Assembly: GCA_029204225.1 (NCBI GenBank)
Contig: CM055114.1
Span: 15,934,064 to 15,998,063, forward strand
From: Diphasiastrum complanatum
Lineage: Eukaryota; Streptophyta; Lycopodiopsida; Lycopodiales; Lycopodiaceae
Direction: 5' to 3'
Length of the DNA: 64,000 nt
Part shown: positions 11,273-23,716 of the stretch, in pieces
Position numbering within the stretch: position 1 is the first letter of the stretch
Layout of the letters: each line of letters starts with the position of its first letter
Notes under the pieces: model-generated
Seen by the model: the letters and a program-made list of their open reading frames with translations, nothing else
What the model was told of the DNA's origin: nothing
Databases searched by the model: none
Made by a program: the position numbers and the translations under genes

Positions 11273-11840
11273 ATCATTAATGAGACATGGATCTGTTATA
11301 TATAGTTGTAGACACGTGGGAATAGAAGCATTCTCTCTCTCTCATCTCATGAGTTCTCTTGGGTTCATCTATCCATTGGTGCACTATATTGGTGATATCT
11401 TGCAATCTTGTGTGTAGAATGCATATATTATGCTATATTCGGATCCACACGTGTGAAATACAGTAGCTTATTATTAAAAAATTCATTTCATCTTATGTTT
11501 GATGTTTGATCAAGTTCTTATTGATTTTGTATCTCTTTCAAGTTTGTATAATTAATGAGACATGGATTTGCTATATATAGTTGTACACACATGGGAATAG
11601 AAGCATTTTCTCTCTCTCATCTCATTTCATGCTTATACATGAGTTCTCTTGGGTTCATCTATCCATTGGTGCACTATATTGGTAATATCTTGCAATCTTG
11701 TGTGTAGAATGCCCATATTATGCTATATTCAGATCCATACATGTGAAATACCGTAGCTTATTGTTTCTATACAGACAGAAAACTCATTTCATCTTATGTT
11801 TGATGTTTGATCAAGTTCTTATTAAGTTTGTATCTCTTTC
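11273..11840. repeat. ~275-bp tandem direct repeat
   Basis: Two units, about 11273-11547 and 11549-11840, both running from 'ATTAATGAGACATGGAT' to 'TTTGTATCTCTTTCA' with scattered substitutions and small indels. Each holds 'TATATATAG' followed by a CT-rich stretch, a promoter-like arrangement. It may be LTR-derived, but I see no matching internal region. Confidence 0.85.
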
Positions 11841-11885
11841 ATTAAGTAGATGCTGATTTTTCTATGATGCAAATCGTATAGGTTG

Positions 11886-12232
11886 TGACAAGATTTCCAG
11901 AATTCACACGTGTGGGGAATGTCCACAAGAGGGACTGATCTTAATTAAGCTTTGTGATTGGCATTATAACCTGATTCTAGATTGATCAACAAGATCTAGT
12001 TAAGAAGAAATGGCTAATTCACAATCTAGCATGCTAATCAACAGAATATAATAGCAATGAATCAAAGAATGAATAAAAGTACAAGATTTCAGTGTTTGAG
12101 CATTAGCCTCAACACGAGTTAGAGAGAGAAAGCTAGAGAGATAGCAAGCAATATTTGTTTAGATCCAAAATGGCATGAGATAGCTACAAAACTTTGGTTC
12201 TTCATCATTGATTGTGTGGAGAGCTACACATA
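11886..12232 (-). repeat. Truncated LTR of the Copia-A family
   Basis: It starts 'TGACAAGATTTCC' and matches the first ~347 bp (as read on the plus strand) of the LTRs at 12622 and 18148, then breaks off at 12232 after 'GAGCTACACATATT'. It is a third, independent LTR fragment 389 bp from the full Copia-A element. Confidence 0.9.
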
Positions 12233-12621
12233 TTGCTTTCAACGTGGGATTGGTCTTGCCAGGAAGCCCTACAGGGGAAGGGCCCACACTGCCCTTACAT
12301 GAGTGATTGAGGGATACCGCTTCCAATCCCAAGGGCCGTCTCAATCACCCCGTGCTCCCCGGCCGATGAGGGTTTTCCAGGCCCTCAGAGGCACGGCTGC
12401 AAGGAGATGTAATTGCAATCTCAGTCCTATTGGTCTTGAGGCCTAGACTTTTCATTCTCTACATCGTCCACCCCTCTATGTAGAAGTCCGTAGAGGGGTC
12501 ATCACTATTGTTTTCGTCCCTCTTTGTGTCTGGTGGATCTAGTTCTAGAGGGCTATTGGTACTGCCAGCTTGTCCAAGTGACTGCATTGGCGATCCAAAT
12601 GGTATGAAAGGCTGGGTGGAT
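12233..12621 (-). other. Insert between two related LTRs with a short coding-like end
   Basis: A less AT-rich stretch. On the minus strand a frame from about 12618 to the TAG at 12459-12461 reads like a protein C-terminus ('PLELDPPDTKRDENN', ending 'TDFYIEGWTM'). I do not recognise it; a transposon protein end is possible. Confidence 0.35.
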
Positions 12622-13415
12622 TGACAAAATTTCTAGAATTCACACGTGTGGGGAATGTCCACAAGAGTGACTGATCTTAATTAAGCTTTGTGATTGGCAC
12701 TTTAACCTGATTCTAGATTGATCAACAAAATCTAATTCAGAAGAAATGGCTAATTCACAATCTAGCATGCTAATCAACAGAACATAATAGCAATGAATCA
12801 GAGAATGAATAAAAGTACAAGATTTCAATGTATGAGCATTAGTCTCAACACGTGTTAGAGAAACAAAGCTAGAGAGATAACAAGCAATATTTGTTTAGAT
12901 CCAAAATGGCATGGGATAGATACAAAGCTTTGGTTCTTCATCATTGATTGTGTGGAGAGCTACACATATTTATGGAGTTTGAGGTAGCTCGAGGTAGAAC
13001 CACATCTATCCATTCCAAAATGACATCTAAAGTGACATCTAGAGTCTATGTGACATTTGTCACTTGTCATGCATGAAATTCTACCAGCTTTTTACAAGTG
13101 TACTAGTTCTAACTAGAATGTCCATATCATCATGCATGTGTCCATTACACTTTGTGCATGCCTCACATGTCACTATGGATCACATACAATTAATGCATGT
13201 GAATTGCCACGAGTTTCTACAAGCATAATCATGCTAATTCTATGTCTACAAACTATATGCAAGTTGCATTTATCAAACTAGATAATACATAACCATGTAG
13301 CTCGAGTTCTATGTAGGCCAAACTTGGCATTTTGCGTTAATGAGCTACATACTTGCATGGTACAACATTTGTAGCAAGCCAAGAAATCGATATGGATTGT
13401 TTTTCAATTTTAACA
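12622..13415 (-). repeat. Copia-A 3' LTR
   Basis: 794 bp, reading TGACAAAATTTC...TTTTAACA on the plus strand. It pairs with 18148-18938, with scattered substitutions and small indels. Confidence 0.93.
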
Positions 13416-13432
13416 CTCCTCCTAAAAATGAT

Positions 13433-16400
13433 CTATATTGATTTGAACATGGATCTTTGTATAACTCCAAGGTTGGCTCTATGCTTGTTGAAGGAACTTT
13501 TGCTCAAAGGTTTGGTGAGCATATCAGCAATTCAAGATGATGTGTCGATGTGCTCCAATTTGATTTCACCTCCAATGAGCTTCTCTCTCACGAAGTGATG
13601 TGCAACTTCGATATGCTTGCTCCTTGCATGGAATATTGGGTTGTTGGCAAGGGCTTGAGCTGAAATGTTTTCACACATGATCATAGGTATATCTTCTTCC
13701 ATAATTATCTTTAGCTCCACTAGTAACCTCTTGATCCAAAGCACTTCCTTTGTTGTTGTAGTGAGCACCTTGTACTCAGCTTCACCTGATGAGAGTGATA
13801 CAGTATCTTGCTTTTTGGAAAGCCAAGATATCAAGTTTCCTCCAAGATATATGACATAAGCACTTGTAGATTTTCGATCTGCTCTATCACTTGCAAAATC
13901 GGAGTCAAAATAACTAATAATAGAAAGATCTTCACTTTTATACAATAAACCAAAATCAAAAGTTGAAGATATATATCTAAGCACTCTCTTGGCCTTTTTC
14001 CAATGATAAACTGAAGGATTTTGCATAGCCTGGCTCAACTTATGAGCACTAAAGCTTATGCAAGGTCTAGTTATTGTGAGCCAAATTATGTAGCCTATAA
14101 GACTTCTAAAAAGTGTGATGTCCTCGGGGGATCTTTTATCACCTTTGTTAGAGTTCTTTACATTGTGCTCCATAGGTGTTTCTATACTCTTACAATTCAA
14201 TATATTGAACTCTTTCAACATTGAAAGAGCATACTTAAATTGACATACAAAAGCTTTATCTTTAAGAAAGTCAATCTCTAATCCTAGAATATAGTGAATT
14301 TTTCCAAGATCTTGCATCTTGAACTCTTTTCCAAGTGCAATCTTGGTTTCCTCAACTAGCTTGATACAACTTCCTGTCAGAATGATATCATCAACATAAA
14401 TAAGAAGGATGACAATATCTTTATCAAAAAAACTTGACATATAAGAAAGGAATATAGTTACTAAGATTAAATCCTAGTGACTCAAGAAAGGTGTTAAGTC
14501 GAGAATACCATGACCTTGGAGCTTGCTTTAATCCATATAAACTTTTGAAGAGCAAGCAAACTTTTCCTTCATCATGGATGAACCCAATAGGTTGATCCAT
14601 ATAGATCTCTTCTTCTAGATAGCCATTTAGAAATTCATTAGAAACATCTAGTTGAAGAAATTGCAAATTGAAAAAATGAGCAAGAGAAATTATGATTCTA
14701 ATTGACACCATCTTTGCAACTGGGGCAAAGGTCTTCTCATAATCAAGTCCATATACTTGAGCAAAGCCTTTAGCACAAAGCCTAGCCTTGTGCTTGTTGA
14801 TTGTGCCATCTTGATTATAGTTGACTTGAAAAACCCATTTGCAACCAATAGTCTGCTTGTTGGATGGAACATCCACAAGCTCCCATGTATTATTGGCCAT
14901 CAAAGCATCATATTCCTCCTTCATGGAAAGGTACCATTCCTTTGAGTTGATAGCATCATATATATCCATCGGCTCCTCATGAGAAATAAAATAGGCACAA
15001 TTAGTGGAGTTGATTTCCACTTGCTTTCCTCTATCTTCATAGGTAAGCCTTCTAGGCTCGGATCTTTCTCTTTGAGATCTGTTTGGTGAAAAAATTAGAG
15101 GTGACTCCTCCTCAAATCTCGGCGCCATCTCTCCATGATGATCTTCAAGGGTGATGATTGGAGTATCTTTGTGAGAATCTTTGAACTCGGCCTTCTCAAG
15201 AATGTATTTTTGATCTTCATGGAATATAACATCTCTACTCTCAATTGTAGTTGAGGTAGAGGGAACATAGATTCTGTAAGTTTTCTTGTTGGATGCATAT
15301 CCAACCATGATCCCTTTAACAGAATTAGGATCATCTCTTTTCCTTGTTTCCAAGGGCATATTAACAAAGCAAGTACAACCAAAAACTCTAAGGTGATCTA
15401 CCTTAAGTTTCTTTTGAAATAAGAATTCAAAAGGTGTTTTTCTAGCAAGAGCATTGTGAGGTAATCTATTGCACAAATAGTTTGCACAATTTATAGCTTC
15501 ACCCCAATATTCAATAGGCAAAGAAGTTGCTACTCGAATTGCTTTAGCACATTCACATAAAGATCTGTTTTTCCCTCTTAGCTACTCCATTTTGGGATGG
15601 AGAAAAGGCACAAGAAAATTCTCTCTTTATTCCTTCACCTTCACAATAATTATGAAACTTGTTGGAGATATATTCACCTCCTCTATCACATCTTAAAGAT
15701 TTAACTTTGTAAGAAAACTATTTTTCTACATAAGCTTTGAAGATAAGGAAGTGATAAAAAATCATAGCCTTTGAAGAAAGTAGATACAACCAAGTGTATC
15801 TAGTAAAGTCATCAATAAAGGTGACAAAACATGTTGCACCACCAATACTTTTAGAAGAGAAAAAATGTACATCTGAATGTATGAGTTCCAATGGATAAGT
15901 AGTCTTTATAAAAGACTTCTGATATGGCTTTCTCTGTGAATTTGCAATGGCACAAGCCTCACAAGGCTTGAAATCTTTAGAAAGAGATTTTGGAAGACCA
16001 ATAGCCTTCTCCCTTTTGACCATAGAAGACATAGATGTAAAGTTAGGATGTCCCAACCTTCTATGCCACAGCTCCTCCTTAGATAACAAAGAAACTTCAC
16101 AAAGGTTTGCATTCTCATAAGAATTTAACCTAAAAACTCCACCACATGTAGTTCCATCAACAAGGATCTCATCTTTTCTCTTGATAAAACAAGTATTGGA
16201 GTTGAACTTTACATCACAACCATTATCAAGCAAATTTCCCACACTAATTAAGTTCTTTGTAAGTTTTGGAATGAAAAGAACATTAGAAAGTGCAAGAACT
16301 TTTGAAGAAGCAAGTTTCAATAGAATGTTGCCAATTCCTTCTATTGGACACTCATGATCATTAGCTGTGTAAGTAGATCTCTTGAGTCCTTTGAAAGGTA

Positions 16401-17411
16401 ATATTGAGTCAAATGTTTCCTTTGAACAGCACATATGTGAAGAGGCTCCACTGTCTATGTACCAAGCTCCATCTTTCTTGAAAGCTGATGAAGAAAAACT
16501 GGACACCATAAGTGATCATTCTCCATCACTTGCAACAGAAACTTCTTCAATCTCTTTGGAGAGATTAGCTTGCTTGAGTTGATTTTGCTTCTTACAACAA
16601 TTAGAGGCATAGTGCCCCTTTTTGCCACAGAAGAAGCACTTCACTTTCTTGTTCTTGGTTTTTGAGTTAGAGGGATGAGCTGTTTCATCCTCTTCACCAT
16701 CTTGATCTCGTTCTTTGGCTTTGTCTTTGTTGTATGCTTGACAGAATTGGTTCTTACTCCTTCCTTTCTGCTTGCCTTTGACAAAGAGGGCTTTGTCACT
16801 TCCACCATGTTCAAGTTTGTTCATCTGGAGAGTTTAGAGCTTTGTCTAGATTCTTCAAAAATAAGAATTCCTTGGAGAGTTTCTAAATTAGGTAACTCCT
16901 CCTCAATAGCAAAAGACTGAACAAGATTATCATAGTCATCTCTCAAGCCATTCAGTATGACTTGAACTAGCTCAACTTGGTTAATGGTAACACCAACACA
17001 GGAAAGCTCTTTATGTAAATCTTTAGCTCTCAGAACATAGTTAGATGCACTCTCTTCACTTCTTGGGAAACTTTGGAAAATTTGATTCCTAAGAGTGAGT
17101 ATTCTAGAAGTATTCTTTGCTTCATAGATGGTCTTTAGTGCATCCCAAGCTTCTTTGGTTGTAGTCCAAGCTCCCATCGCTCTCAAAATTTCATTAGATA
17201 CATTCATCTTAATGAAATGTAGAGCCATTCTAGCTCTCTTCTTATATTTAGGAATTTCAACCTGTGCTTGAGGCTCCTCCTCAACACCAAGCACAATATC
17301 CATAACATCTTGGAGTATCAAAACAGACTCCATTCTTATCTTCCAAATTGAGTAATTAAAAGTGCTTAGTCTTTCAGTGGATTCTAGAAGATATCCTCCC
17401 TGAGATGCCAT
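13433..17411 (-). pseudogene. Copia-A gag-pol, inactivated
   Basis: Starts at the ATG at 17411 with a Copia gag (UBN2-type, 'NYSIWKIRM'), then a CCHC knuckle CFFCGKKGHYASNC, protease DSGASSHM, HHCC zinc domain, integrase, RT with YVDD (near 14385) and RNase H, ending at the TAG at 13433-13435. Breaks: frameshift at ~16821-16826 (gag to knuckle), in-frame TGA at 16516-16518, in-frame TAG at 15718-15720, a 1-nt insertion near 15575, a frameshift in a T7 run near 14427, and in-frame TGA at 13532-13534. In the integrase the third catalytic position reads Lys (VAKR), where family members have VAER. It cannot make its own polyprotein. Confidence 0.93.
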
Positions 17412-18147
17412 TGTAATGAATCCTAATTAGTTATTGTATTGAGATATGTTTGAGCTTGTTCCTATCAGACTTAGAGTTGCTGATCTCTTTCACTATAGGT
17501 ATTTTCAGGGTTGAACTACCTTCCTATGTGAAACACTTGCAACTATATTTGAGATGAATCTCAAATATTCCACAAGACAAGTTATCTAAATCAGACACAA
17601 AAAGTGGTTTGAGACACTTTGGCTGGTTTGAATCCTACTTTTGGCACGTGTGAAATGCTTCAAAAGAAACACTATTGACACTTAGAAGGCTCAAAGGGTG
17701 TTCAAATACTTCAAACTCAGTCTTGATCTATAGTTTCTTGTGTTGGAAGCTCAAAACAATGGATTCAGAACAAAGTATAATTGAATCAAATCAGACCTAT
17801 TCCTATCCTCTTTAAGAGCTTATAACTCTTGCTAGACACTTCAGATTCATTTGGTTTCAATTTCAATGGAACGTATAGATCAAATGGTTTCCATCAAGCT
17901 ATAACACTGCTATCTTTGGATCTGTAAGTAAGGAGAACAAAGGGACTGAAGAACTCTGATTTTTGCACGTGCGGAGTTCCAGAATTCCGTACTACCTCAA
18001 TTCAGGTCTAAAAATTCAGTTCAAGTCTGATTTGATCCAAATACACTTCAAAGAAAGTTAGAAAAAGTGCAAAATTGCGTTTTTGCTTGATTTAGCTCTC
18101 AGTTTATTGTACAATCAGAGTTGTTAGCATGCAAAGCTTAATGAGGC

Positions 18148-18938
18148 TGCAAAATTTCCAAAATTCACACGTGTGGAATGTCCACAAGAGTGACTGATCT
18201 TAATTAAGCTTTGTGATTGGCACCATAACCTGATTCTAGATTGATCAACAAGATCTAGTTCTAAAAAAATGGCTAATTTACAATCTAGCATGCTAATCAA
18301 CAGAATATAATAGCAATGAATCAAAGAATGAATAAAAGTACAAGATTTCAGTGTATGAGGATTAGCCTCAATACGAGTTAGAGAGAGAGAGCTAGAGAGA
18401 TAACAAGCAATATTTGTTTAGATCCAAAATGGCATAAAATAGCTACAAAACTTTGGTTCTTCATCATTGATTGTGTGGAGAGCTACACATATTTATGGAG
18501 TTTGAGGTAGCTCGAGGTAGAACCACATCTATCCATTCCAAAATGACATCTAAAGTGACAGCTAGAGTCTATGTGACATTTGTCACTTGTCATGCATGAA
18601 ATTCTACCAAGTTTTTACAAGTGTACTAGTTCTAACTAGAAATGGCCAAATCATCATGCATGTGTCCATTACACTTTGTGCATGCCTTGCATGTCACTAT
18701 GGATCACTTACAATTAATGCATGTGAATTGCCACGAGTTTCTACAAGCATAATCATGCTAATTCTATGTCTACAAACTATATGCAAGTTGCATTTATCAA
18801 ACTAGATAATACATAACCATGTAGCTCGAGTTCTATGTAGGCCAAACTTGGCATTTTGCATTAATGAGCTACATACTTCCTGGTACAACATTTGTAGAAA
18901 GCCAAGAAATCAATATGGATTGTTTTTCAATTTTAACA
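18148..18938 (-). repeat. Copia-A 5' LTR
   Basis: 791 bp, beginning TGCAAAATTTCC and ending TTTTAACA on the plus strand. The internal 5' leader (17412-18147) has no recognisable primer-binding site next to it. Confidence 0.92.
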
Positions 18939-21152
18939 TGGGTCTCGTGTAGTTCGTGGAAACGGCGTAAGTTAGATTCTAGAACCCATCGATAATGAAC
19001 TCATAGGTTTCGAAGTAACTATAACCCCCGCAATGTTGTATTCTAAATATAGTATCTCATGCCCGTAGGTGAGGGTGGAGTGCTGGGGTATAGAAATAGT
19101 AGTGTGTGGCTCCTTCACGGATTAATTGACAGACATCCCCTAATGTAGGGTGGAACTGATTCTCATCCATTATGTTCAAGAATCCAACCCCTCACGAGGA
19201 AGGAAGCTGTTCGGCGCATCTCCCATCCTAGGTCTCTAGAGGCACCTACTATTGTCAAGATGGGGTCATATCTATAACTCAGAGTACGATTCTGGGTAGT
19301 TTTGCTTATCCCAGCATCTTTGGTACTTCACAATGGTCGAGGTTCACGGCTAGAGGTCACCCGAGTGCAATTACTTACAAATGCTATAGAGATTTCCATA
19401 GGCGTGCTCAATCATAGGTCAAATGAAATGAAATCATCGTCTATTGCTAGTTATTTACTTGGAATGCATCACTAGAGTGTCCAACCGATTAGGGTGAGAT
19501 AAACAAACAGTTCTCATATGATTATGCTATGATATATCATGATTAGTTCCGTGCAGTGTGAGGGTGCCAATTATACGCACCGCCTTGTTTGATAGGCGGT
19601 GGTATTTTGCCAAACGTCAGCCCTAGGTATTTCACTAGGCAATTCCAATGATGGAGGTGACTGTGATGACCCCTAACCGAGGTGGTGTGTTTCAACCACG
19701 TACGGTGGTGGACGACTTGCTCTTCTATTTCAAAGAGTTTGAGTTTCATGACTGGAAAGCAAATAACAAAGTGGCAATGGAAAAACTCATACTATAGTGT
19801 GGTTCCATTTAGGCAAAGCTTTTAAAAACCGATGCTTTAGCACACAAGCGTCATAGAAAAGACGGTAATATGAAATTCCATCACATCCTAACACACGTAT
19901 TCTATCCACTACGTCACACCACATAAACGTAGAGTTCACACATGCTATGACACGAGACTACTCATTTCCAAATACACCATCAAACTGAGTCTCGGGACCT
20001 AAGCGTAATGTGTGTAGAGATTTTAACCTTCGATAAGTGTGAGCATACTATGAAGAAACACAACTAGCATGCTATCTAATTTGATCATCATTAAGCAAAC
20101 CCATACCAAAGAAGAACGGAGGCAAGCCATCCTCGAGTTATACCATACTAGCAATGCGAGCACCGTGTAAAACATAAGGTTGAGTCTCGTAACTTAGCAA
20201 TCATAGATGAATTGACTAGCAAAACTTCAAGAAATTCCACAAATATACCTATATGTGTGTGTGTGTGTGTGTGCATGGCGGGGGGGGGGGGGTGCGGTAT
20301 GGCTTTGAGGGCCGCCAAGTCATGCGTTTGAAGGGTTGACCGCTCCTACACTAGCAGGCATTCATTCAGTTCACCATGATCTCAAAGGAGCAGAAGAACC
20401 ACATTGTACAGATAAGGCTTCTTCCTTCATATCATATTGACAAGTGTGAGTAGCCAACCACAGCCACGAGGTGATCAGAGGCGCTGAAAAAATCCGCAGG
20501 CAGAGAGTGAATTCGGTTACTGTATCAACATTGCTGCTCATTCATACAGAATGGACACTCTAGTAGCAATGCCCAAGCTCGCTCACGCATAGTTGACATG
20601 TGTTCTCCCTGGAGACAGGTCGTTGGTCGCACATGTACCTAATGCTAAGAACCATATTCACCTTCAACACACTCATAGTTCAGATGAATGTTTAACACCA
20701 TCGATCTGCAGTTCAGAGGTATGATGGATCAGAATCAGAGATTCCTCATAGGCAGCAGGGTCTGTAGCCAACAACGGCTTAGGAAGAGGTCCTGGTCTAA
20801 GAAGGGCATGTACCCCAACTGAGACATTGATGGATCATAAATGGGAATTCCCCATAGATAGCAGGATCTGTAGACAATAGTGGTGTGAGCAGAGGTCCTG
20901 CTCTAATCTGAAGTATCCCACTGGTCTCAAAAGTAAGTAAATGGCAAGGATCAGCGTTTGTCTCGCGCTGCAACTGACTTGAGTGTGACTACTCCTGGTT
21001 TTTCAGAGATACTATTCTCTGGTTTCCTCATGTAGTATCCTAGAATTTACGTTCCAAACCTTTCGCAAAACCTCTCCGTTCACTCTTTCAGAGATGAAAT
21101 CATAATCACACAAAGGCACACCCTCATTGCAACCACTCACCTCACAGTCTCA
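18939..21152. other. Anonymous 2.2 kb; no gene recognised
   Basis: I find no domain. A weak ~110-bp direct repeat is visible (about 20718-20800 and 20829-20913, sharing 'TGATGGATCA' and 'AGAGGTCCTG'). Short frames near 19543-19749 have no recognisable motif. Its more mixed base composition suggests old LTR sequence, but I see no partner. Confidence 0.45.
20257..20292. repeat. (GT)n and poly-G tract
   Basis: GT repeats followed after 'GCATGGC' by a run of about 13 G. Confidence 0.95.
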
Positions 21153-21274
21153 ATAACTCAGGGGCTGAAGATTTGTGTAGCTTCATGTGTGTCCATTTTA
21201 AGACGTCTCTCTCCTTGTGTAAAGGGCTATTGTCCACCCATCATTCAAGCAATACATTTGTGTGTTTAGTTAAT

Positions 21275-21276
<2 letters not shown>

Positions 21277-21341
<65 letters not shown>
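21277..21341. repeat. (CT)n-(TA)n microsatellite, copy 2
   Basis: Counterpart of 1038-1132, with a longer TA part and shorter CT part. Confidence 0.95.
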
Positions 21342-21344
<3 letters not shown>

Positions 21345-22268
21345 TTCTGTGATCTGCAACACCTCATACAAGTCAAGCTGATTTATCTTGCTATGCTATT
21401 TATTACCAGTTCTTGACCATTTTAGTTAGAAAGATGATAGAGTACTTGATACATCAAAGATTACACATTCAACGATCTCATTATGAGAACGCAGATAAGC
21501 ATCCCTTTTCTAATTCAAGATGATGTTTTCACATGTGCATGAAAATAAAATAAATAGAGAAATTCCAACTCTTTCTATTTTTCTAAGAAGATTGCCGCTT
21601 GCGGAACACCCTTGAACATTTGTCAAGAGTAATCTCCATGACATATCCATGTGAATGCCTTTTCTTACAGTCGACTAAATCATATGGGACGGCATACGAT
21701 AACATTTCCTGCATCGTGCAAGAAGTTGCTTTATAGAACATAGCTCATCAGTCTTCATCAAACGCTACCATATGGTCAAATCTGAGTTCTTAAACGGCAG
21801 CTTAACTGAATTCTGACGCCTAGAAATGTGGCAATCCAGTATCAAGGTTTACCATAAAACGGACCTTGCCAGAACACGATGTTAGATTGAGCAGGATGGC
21901 TGCTGATCTTGTTAAACATGCAGCCCAATCAAAGTAACACTTCAGTGCTGCACGAATGAACACGGGTACTGAACCATTGCTCTCAAATTAGACCAAGTAA
22001 AAGCAAAAGTCAGCTATGCTCTCCTGTGACTTCCCTTTTCCCATCTAGACACAAAGTCAAATATAATTTAAAGACTTTCAAAGGGTGATATTAGCCAAGG
22101 ATGTAAAACCTAGAGCCTTTGCAAGTGGATATTCACGTCTTAGTAAACCGAAATCAATCTCATCGAAATAAATCAGGTGCGAATTAAAGCAAACACCATT
22201 GAAATTGTTGCATACACGGCCATGGTAATGGCAACAAGGAGAGCATCGCACCAAAACGCAAATAAATA

Positions 22269-22291
22269 GGTGTGTGTCTGTGTGTGTGTGC

Positions 22292-22342
<51 letters not shown>
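22269..22342. repeat. (GT)n-(GA)n microsatellite, copy 2
   Basis: Counterpart of 2033-2104. Confidence 0.95.
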
Positions 22343-22344
<2 letters not shown>

Positions 22345-22498
22345 TGTGTGCAACTCCAAATAAGTTGTACCTACATTCTCGATGTTTATTTGAGGTAGCA
22401 TCTTACCACTCAAAAGAAGGGTAGAGGCCAAGCATGTGAGAGATAGTCCTTTATCTAATCTGCCATATCCTGCTCCTAGAGTAATGATTCACGGCAAG

Positions 22499-23716
22499 TG
22501 TAGCGCAGGCATCCCAAAGGGAGCCGGGAACCACGACTTAGCTTCCCAGCCTTCAACTCTTGCCATCCAAACCCACTTGACATACAAGCAGCCAACTCGC
22601 CAACAACGATCAGACTTAACCAACTTGAAGTTCCGAAAACCAACATTGAGATCCAACCTGGCGCCATGCCAGATCGGGGGTCCCGATGTGGGTGACTTCC
22701 CTCCAAGCAAGCCGCCCGACATACATCAAACTTAACCAACTCGAAGCTTCGTTACAAACGAGTAACATGCATTCCAAGCAAGCGGTCTGACTTACATCAG
22801 ACTTAACCAACTGAAAGCTTCTTCACGAGTGCTGGAAGCCAATCTGGCGCCACACCAGACTGGACAGCCATAAACAGGTAACATCCACCCAAGCAAGCCA
22901 TCCAACTCAGCCGACAGGTTAGAGCCCGTTCCCAAGAGCTTAACCCATTCACGTTCATGCAAGGAACACTCAGAACCACAAGCCGCGACAGATATGGAAA
23001 CAACCAGTTCCTGGACCAAATAGTCCCGACAACATACCACTGGCGCCACGGACCGAATGGTCCCGACGGCATACCGCTGGCGTCCCGGGATACGACCCTC
23101 AGCTATGTGCTAAGTTAAAAATTTTGAAAGCGGCCTTACAACTGGCGCTTTTACCGAACACTGAAACCCAGAAGGTAATCAAAGTCAGTTTGAGGAAAAT
23201 CCCACTTTATTGATAAATCTGAGAAGGTTACATTTCAAGTGTGTGACCGACCCTAGTCTCCGGGGTGCTAGCATGCCAAGGCGAGAGCCATGACAACATT
23301 CCAGCAAGGGAGGCAAAGACTTGGTTGGAGTTCGCGCTGAGTCGCAACCCGCACTCCCCTATAGTATTGGTGTGATTCGGCACCCCCCCCTCATACCAAG
23401 CACTCTACCCAAGCTGGTAAAGCACGTTTTTCTCTCTCTAGGATTTTCTCTTTCTAGAAAGTCATTTTCTCTCTCTAGATTTTATTGATCCCCAGGCTTC
23501 CTTTAATCATGCCTAGATCGTGTGAGGTGATTGCACATCGATCTGAGCTCTCTGGACTTCGCTAGAACCGATCAAAGATTTTCAGCCATAGGAACTTGGC
23601 GCCGGCTGGATTCTGGTCACAGTGGCGCCGGGAGCAGCAGGGGCGCTGCTGGCGCCGGGGACATAGCTGGCGCCGATGGCGCCGGAAGTAAAGCTTGTAA
23701 AGGTAGCTTTACAACA
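22499..23716 (-). repeat. L1-family 3' LTR
   Basis: 1218 bp. Contains a cluster of five GGCGCC palindromes (about 23599-23690). It lacks one ~30-bp unit present in the right LTR. Confidence 0.92.

Larger units (their letters stand above)
12622..18938 (-). mobile_element. Complete but dead Copia LTR retrotransposon (Copia-A)
   Basis: A ~6.3 kb element with LTRs at 12622-13415 and 18148-18938, gag-pol remains between them on the minus strand, and flanking target-site copies TGGAT (12617-12621) and TGGGT (18939-18943) that differ at one base. A polypurine tract (complement of CTCCTCCTAAAAA, 13416 on) adjoins the left LTR, which is therefore the 3' LTR. I see no canonical iMet primer site inside the right LTR. 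The mismatched TSD, diverged LTRs and several ORF breaks all say it is old. Confidence 0.93.

Noticed and set aside
22476-23072. Overlapping minus-strand ORFs in the L1 LTRs (also 26121-26924 and 39815-40215)
   Set aside because: They lie inside LTRs, recur only because the LTR recurs, and have no domain.
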